From: Monoraphidium neglectum
Taxonomy: Eukaryota > Chlorophyta > Chlorophyceae > Sphaeropleales > Selenastraceae
Length of the DNA stretch: 24,094 bases
Direction of reading: 5' to 3'
Assembly (NCBI RefSeq): GCF_000611645.1
Contig: NW_014013153.1
Location: 1 to 24,094 of the forward strand
The notes beneath the pieces are model-generated. The model did not search any database and was not told the origin of the DNA. It saw only the letters and a list, made by a program, of their open reading frames with translations. Below, piece by piece: positions 8,326 through 24,094 of the stretch. The translations under genes were made by a program, and so were the position numbers. Positions within the stretch are counted from its first letter, which is position 1. The number at the start of each line of letters is the position of its first letter.

Positions 8326-10170
8326 ATGCGCATGTCAACCCAGACCTCAACTCGAAGGGAATCTCCGTCGTCCAACACCAGCACGCTCCCAGGCGCGCCT
8401 ACGCACCTGGAGCCAGTGAAAGGCCACAGAGACCAAAAACGGCACCTGCGCCTGGCCCGCCCGCCCTGGCGCGCCACCCCGACCGCGGCAACCACCTCCA
8501 CTCTCACCTTGGCTGTAGCAGACCGCGCCGCGTGTGCCACTGATTTCGCAGCCTCGCACCACAAATGTCAAGGCTGGAGCTCTGATCCCGATTCGCGCCG
8601 CAACGGGCCCGCTCGTCGCCATCGCCCCCAGCTCCGTCGCCGCCCGAACGCCAGTTGCAGACGCTGGTCCCGCATCCAGTGGAGACAGGCAGAGCGGCGG
8701 CCTGCAGCGCAGCCGCTTGCGCAGCGCCGCAGCCGCTCCTGCATGCGCCGTCGTCCGGTCCCCAGGTGGGCCTCTGCGGCTTCATCGCCCGCCGGCGGCG
8801 GCACGCAGGCAGACCCTTTATGGCTGCGCCCACACGCGCCGGCGTGGCGGCGCCTGCTTGCAGGCCTCCGCAGGAGGCGCCACCACCGCGGCTGCCCTGA
8901 ATGTCGCAGCTGCTGGGGCGGGGCGCGCGTGATGCGGGGCTGGCTGTGCTCTCGCTGCACTCTGCCTCTGATTTCTCACGGCCTGTTGGGCAGCGCCAGT
9001 CGCTGCCCCAGAGCTTGGGAAACACTGCCACAAGGCAGCAGCCGCGAAGCCGGGCGGGCGGGCGGTTTAGAACGGGTGCAGCGGAGCAGCCGTGAAGGGG
9101 ATGAAGGCGCATGGCCGGGGGGAGGGGGTCGTGCAGCATGTGGGCCGCTGCTGCAATACAAATGGGGGTCCGAGGAGGGCATGTTGAGGTGGGACGCACG
9201 TTCTGCGTGGCACCTGCCGTGCAAACATCTGGCTGGCAGCCTAGTGCTGCGGAAGTTCGACGCATGGCAGGTGTGCTGCTCGCTGCCTGTCAGGCGCCTC
9301 GCCAACCCCCTCTTGCCTGCCGCCGCCCAAAGCTCACCCAGCTGCCTACACGGGTTGTCCAGCGGCGCCTTGGCACCGCACATGCCGCCCCTCCTCCCCC
9401 TGCTGCGCCGCCTCCAGCGCCGGCCGCCGGTCAGCTGTGAGAGGCCACGCTGCGCCAGCGGCGCCCCCGCCGCTGCAGCACACCTCCAGAATTGGGTTGG
9501 ATGCCGCCGTTCCTGTATGTGCCCGCCAGTGCGCAACAGCAGCCGCGCTTTTTGTGTGGACACATCGCAAAGCGCCATCGCTTCCTGCTTCAACCGCGGC
9601 GCCCGACCTCGCCTCTTCTGGTGCCTGCCACCTGCTCCAGGCGCGCCCCTGAGGCGAAGCCCCAGCGACTCCGCCGCGGCTGACCGCCGTGCGCCTCAGC
9701 GTCAACAGGCAGCACATTGGCGGCGCTGCTGGTGTTGCCAGAATTGCCGCTCCGGTCCGGCCAGGAGCCATCTGTCCGTGTAGAATCGCGCTCTGCTCCG
9801 GCAGTGAGCCAACGTTTGACCTGTCCGCGCCGCTGCAGACGCCGCCGAAGAAGACCGCCGTGCCCTGAGGGCTGCGGTGGGAGGCGGAGGGGTGGGGGCG
9901 GGCAGGGGTGCTGAAAGAGCGGTTTCGGTGCCGCCCTGTCTGGGACAACATTGCCTTCCATAGCAATGCAGTCGCCAGCCCTTCCAGGGCTCTCTTCAGC
10001 AGCCCAACAATTTCTGCAAATCTGTCCCTCGAGTGATCCCTCCGAGTGATCCCCCCACCCTGCCCCTCACGCCTCAACCCGAAGCCACGCACGCCCTTCC
10101 CAGCGCCGGCGCTGCGCCGGCACACAACGCCCCTGCTTGCTCACTTGCACCTGACGGCGTCGCGGCCTCC
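8326..10170. other. Very GC-rich region with unresolved open frames on both strands
   Basis: Base composition rises sharply here and frames stay open for hundreds of codons on both strands, including 485 codons on the plus strand (8326-9783) and 259 on the minus strand (9346-10125). Their Arg/Cys/Ala-rich translations look like products of composition. Some short parts are more protein-like. On the plus strand, after an acceptor-like TTTCGCAG at about 8544-8551, one frame contains VKAGALIPIRAATGPLVAIA; the mirrored minus frame contains TFVVRGCEISGTRGAVCYSQ followed by a GTGAGAG donor-like site. A minus segment near 10020-9950 contains FAEIVGLLKRALEGLATALL. The region may hold an unrecognised multi-exon gene, or the 3' UTR of the PB1 gene. 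Confidence 0.3.
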
Positions 10171-11223
10171 TCATGTGCCGCCCAGAGCCGCCTCTGGTGT
10201 CAGGGGCTCCTCGCTCGCAGCAAACACGAAGCAGCGGACGCGAAACCCCGTGCCGGGTGCGCCGGTGCGGCACATGTGCGCCATGTGAAGCCGCCTGAGC
10301 TCCTGGAGGGACAAAAGAGCAGTAAAGTGGTGCCGTTGAAAGGTGGTGTGCTGCAACAGGTGCGCATGAGTGCACACGCAGAGGAACACCGGACGTCCGC
10401 GGACCACGTGAGCCGCTGGCGCCAGCGGTCCAGCCGCCCCCTTTGGCTCTCTGTTGCTCCACTTTGCTCGCTGGCCGCCGTAGGTCAAGCCAAGAATATA
10501 CATGCAGCTTGCTCCTTCCCCTGCCCAGCAGCAGGCGTGGCGCGCCTCACCCAGAGTGCGTCGTCGCCCGTGACCGCCACCAGTGTCTCTGGATCCAGCG
10601 CCATGCCCGGCGGCTGGTAGCAGAGGATCACAGCCGCCTGCAGCTTCTCTGACAGCTGGTACATGACGTCCGCATACATTAAGTTTTCTGGGAGGCTCAC
10701 GTCATGATAGTGGCCGCCCGAGTAGGAGAAGTCACCGGCGGTGGACTGGAGGGATGCACGGGGTGAACAAGGCGCAGCGGGAGGGGGGCGGCGTTTTGAC
10801 TCGGCACACACTGTGCTGGTTGGCGTAGGCCGCGCTTTCAGAATATGATATGACATCAATTGTGTATCGAATAGCTTCTGCTTGTACAAAACAAACGCAG
10901 GGCGCCTCGGCCAGGCGGTTGCCCAGCGGGCATGACACAGAGCAGCACGCCTTGTGGAGTCGCGCGCATGCGGCTCGCGCGTGCAGGCAGTTGGCACGCG
11001 CTTATTTCTAGATTTTGACATCACTGTCGCTGCCATGGCTGCGTCTGCTCGCAGCACCCGCGGCCCACGCAGACCCATCACTCACCCTGCAAATGCAGCC
11101 CCCAACGCTGAGTCTCAGCCTGGTGCGACCAGTGTATGTCGTCGCAGGCTTCTTGAGCATATACGAGACTGAAAATTCTGTGGCCGACCGTGCCTCCATA
11201 TCAAAAGACGGGACTTGGGTCAT
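10171..11223 (-). CDS. Small plant-type PB1 (octicosapeptide) domain protein, 3 exons
   Basis: Exons on the minus strand are 11223-11086, 10745-10551 and 10302-10171; all introns are phase 0 with GTGAG donors, and the second acceptor is CCCTCCAG. The product has 154 residues. The PB1 domain spans about residues 31-137: RTRLRLSVGGCICR, then GDFSYSGGHYHDVSLP, MYADVMYQLSEKLQ, the acidic OPCA-like part YQPPGMALDPETLVAVTGDD, and the closing strand FRVRCFVF. The GG-x-(H/R)-x3-V and Y-x2-P-x3-L-D signatures match plant PB1 domains, which mediate head-to-tail protein dimerisation in signalling kinases and NLP regulators. The basic-face lysine of type II PB1 is replaced by Arg residues. No kinase, RWP-RK or other partner domain is encoded before the stop. 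ATG 11223 is the first in frame after a TGA; ATG 11199 is an alternative start. Confidence 0.8.
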
Positions 11224-12911
11224 CCAAGAAACGGTGCACTGCACGGTGAAGAAACCTTGCCAAGGGACGCAATTAGGCTTTACTCAATCGACCTGGATCG
11301 GATGCATGTGAATTGAGCCAGACAGGCGCCCTCCGTTCAACCGCATTCGTTGGTTTCGATAGCGCTGTATGATGAGTAAAGAGGGACATTGAAGTAGGGA
11401 TTGTCGTTTTGCGATGGGTGCTCGGGTCAATGCTGGTCAATGGCCCTGTCCCATGGACTCCCCTCGGTGCTTGGTCGCAGTGACTGCATGCTGACTCAGC
11501 AGAACAGGTGGGCGGATGATTTTGTATTGAAGAATACCGTGCATGTAACAACCAATTGAAGGCTTGAATACTGTCAAAAGAATAGCGTTCAGTTCGCCTG
11601 TTGGGTTCGGCGTTCAGTTCGCCTGTTGAGGGCCAATGCCCCGCCGACCCCACTGCTGAACTTTGTACCTTGTGCGTCACCACAACCTGGCCGATGTAGA
11701 CATAGCGCCCTGCTGGTGTCTGCCGCCGCGCCGCATGCAACCACCACACAATCTCCAGGGCATTGAACGACGCCCATGCCGTGGGCTCTTGAAAAACTTG
11801 CAGTTGAGGCAAGCACCCAAAGTGTGTAAGCATTCAGTACTCAACGCCTGGTGTTTGTCAGTGGAGAGCACATGTTATGTTGAGCAACACGTACATCCCA
11901 TGTACAAGGCCGCTTATTGGGCTGAGCTGCTTGCAGGGCAGCCCCATCAGGCCATCCGCAGAGTCACGGCGGTCCTACCCAACGCCAGCAGCCACTGTGA
12001 CAAGTCTGCCTCTCTGGGTGTCTGTCGAGAGCCCAGGCACAGCCGTGCTTGTCTCAAGGTTTTGCAGCCAGCCCATGTATGATGAAACTTGCTGTGTAGG
12101 AGGGCCGCCTCACATGACGGAGCCACACAGTGCTCCAACATTGTTTATTAGTGGTTGGCACCTGATTACTGTACTCCGCTCGCGCTGGCATTTCCTGAAG
12201 ATTTTCTGGCGCCATCAAGCTCCTGTTGTGATTGTCTTGAGTTGCACCCAACACACTGTTGCTCCAGGTGTTGTTAACCTCGCCAGGTGCTGGCTGCACC
12301 TTGCTGAGTTGTTCCAAGAACACCCGAAGGTGGGCGAGCTTTCCCTGAACAGGTTGAAGACCAGTGAAGAACCGCGTTGCAGGGCCGAACCCGTGACCGT
12401 AGTAAAGGTTATCATGGGGAACCACAATGATGCGCAACCAATGACCGAAACACAGAGAAAACCAAACGCTGCATACGTGTGCAGGACCTGGTATTATTTT
12501 CGAAGACCTGCTTATTTCATACCAGCTAGCCGGCAGGTGTGCTTCAGGAGCTGCAGGCACCCAATGTAGCTCGGTGGCGGCGCTGTGGGGCAGCTGCCTT
12601 CGCATCGGAAGTGCCGCTGCGGCCCGCAGGCTGTGGAGCCCAGGACTCGCATCAGCAGTCCGCTACAATACCAGTATTTTTTGTTGGTTACTTCCAAATT
12701 GAGACGCACTTTGTACACACGCGTCTAGATCTGATCAACATTCGGCCGTTGACAAGGCGCGAGCTGTATACGAGGCCCAGCTCGATGCAGATTGAGGCGT
12801 GTTGAATGTCGGATTCAGTCCGGAATCACAGGTGAAGACCGCGACCGTGATGAACGAGTGACACACCGCACTATGTACTCATCCCGGGTCGGAAAGGTGT
12901 CGACGGAAAAC
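11224..12911. other. Spacer with possible unassigned coding fragments
   Basis: GC content falls here. The minus strand has two fragments with protein-like character: one near 11830-11670 containing AWASFNALEIVWWLHAARRQ and YVYIGQVVVTHK followed by a GTACAAAG donor-like site, and one near 12450-12270 containing NLYYGHGFGPATRFFTGLQP and LAHLRVFLEQLSKVQPAPGE. They lie in the same orientation and could be exons of one unrecognised or decayed gene, perhaps a mobile element remnant. The complementary plus strand over 11877-12569 is also open (230 codons), so strand is not certain. No family was recognised. Confidence 0.3.
11585..11628. repeat. Two 19-bp direct repeats, 25-bp period
   Basis: The 19-mer GCGTTCAGTTCGCCTGTTG occurs at 11585-11603 and again, identical, at 11610-11628. 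No further copies were noticed next to it. Confidence 0.9.
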
Positions 12912-12917
12912 TATATA
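12912..12917 (+). promoter_or_regulatory. Possible TATA box of the alpha-2-macroglobulin gene
   Basis: TATATA in the context AACTATATACACTG lies 129 nt upstream of the first in-frame ATG (13041) and 183 nt upstream of the preferred ATG (13095). It is the only TATA-like element close to this gene. A start near 12940 would give a leader of about 100-155 nt. Confidence 0.45.
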
Positions 12918-13094
12918 CACTGAAAGTCACCGACTCCGGTGGACAGGGGTGCTGGGGGCGCCAACCCACCCTTGCGGCTCAGCCGCACCCCAGCTCCTAC
13001 ACACCCGCTGCAGCTGCCACCTGTTCCCACCACGCGCACCATGCCCTTTCCCCCGACCAACCGCCGTGCCTCTTGCAGACGCCCTTGCGCAATT

Positions 13095-23795
<10,701 letters not shown>

Positions 23796-24094
23796 GTACA
23801 GTAGGTGGCATGCCCGGGTGAAAGAAGAGACACACGCGGCCACACACCAACACACACATTTGCAAGTACCCGCACAGCCCACCCTTGTGGTCGATGCAAA
23901 GGCGTGCAGCCAGCGCTTTGCCGTCATTGCTAGCGCTCCTGTTGCTGGCCGCAGGCAGCCCGATTTCTGGCACCCCGCCCACATGCCCTCTTGACTGATG
24001 TCCCCATCCACACACCAAACGCAAAGGAAAGCCAGCGCTCAATATACGCTTACACAAGAGCACGCGTCTCCCCCTCCCAAACCCCCCCTCCCTC
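23796..24094. other. Intron 25 of the alpha-2-macroglobulin gene, running off the right edge
   Basis: After the donor at 23796 I find no exon that continues the protein with a matching phase and family sequence. An acceptor-like GGCCGCAG at about 23947-23954 is followed by a short stretch that soon meets a stop in the phase 0 frame. The remainder is C/A-rich and repeat-like. Confidence 0.5.

Noticed and set aside
8326..9783. 485-codon plus-strand ORF as a single-exon gene
   Set aside because: It is Arg, Cys and Ala-rich with no domain, overlaps equally long frames on the other strand, and lies where GC content alone suppresses stops.
13041..13094. Upstream in-frame ATG at 13041 as the alpha-2-macroglobulin start
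   Set aside because: It would place 18 Arg/Cys-rich residues before an otherwise normal signal peptide. It is not excluded, only less likely.

Overview
The window looks like nuclear DNA of a GC-rich green alga (chlorophyte). This is inferred from intron-dense genes with GT-AG introns, mostly GTG(A/C/G)G donors and pyrimidine-tract acceptors, strong G/C preference at third codon positions, abundant microsatellites (CAG, CGG, CA, GT, TCTG), a plant-type PB1 domain and a short CCCTAAA-type repeat. There is no bacterial-style operon; most long single-frame ORFs are by-products of high GC.

Layout. (1) 1-516, minus strand: the first 172 codons of an unrecognised Gln/Ala-rich protein that runs off the left edge. 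(2) 517-1744: intergenic. (3) 1830-3626, plus strand: a complete five-exon gene for a small secreted fasciclin (FAS1) protein of 194 residues, with a TATA box at 1745. Its introns hold a pair of palindromes and a (CAG)11(CGG)11 tract. (4) 3912-8325: repeat-rich DNA with a large CAG tract and, at 6130-6531, a likely Gln-rich coiled-coil protein with a conserved-looking C-terminal segment. (5) 8326-10170: very GC-rich DNA with open frames on both strands that I could not resolve. (6) 10171-11223, minus strand: a complete three-exon gene for a 154-residue protein that is almost entirely a plant-type PB1 domain. (7) 11224-12911: lower-GC spacer with possible unassigned coding fragments. (8) 13095 to the right edge, plus strand: the dominant gene, an alpha-2-macroglobulin family protein. 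I reconstructed 25 consecutive exons (3969 nt, 1323 residues) whose phases all match. It has a signal peptide, the N-terminal macroglobulin (MG) domains including MG2, a bait-region-type domain and an MG6-like segment. The thioester domain, if present, lies beyond the window.

Two genes, FAS1 and alpha-2-macroglobulin, predict secreted or cell-surface proteins. The first could act in the extracellular matrix or adhesion; the second could trap proteases. Nothing in the sequence links them functionally. The most unusual observations are the algal alpha-2-macroglobulin gene itself, a diverged copy of the start of its exon 9 inside the preceding intron, a probable GC-AG intron, splice sites embedded in microsatellites, and the paired palindromes in the FAS1 gene.
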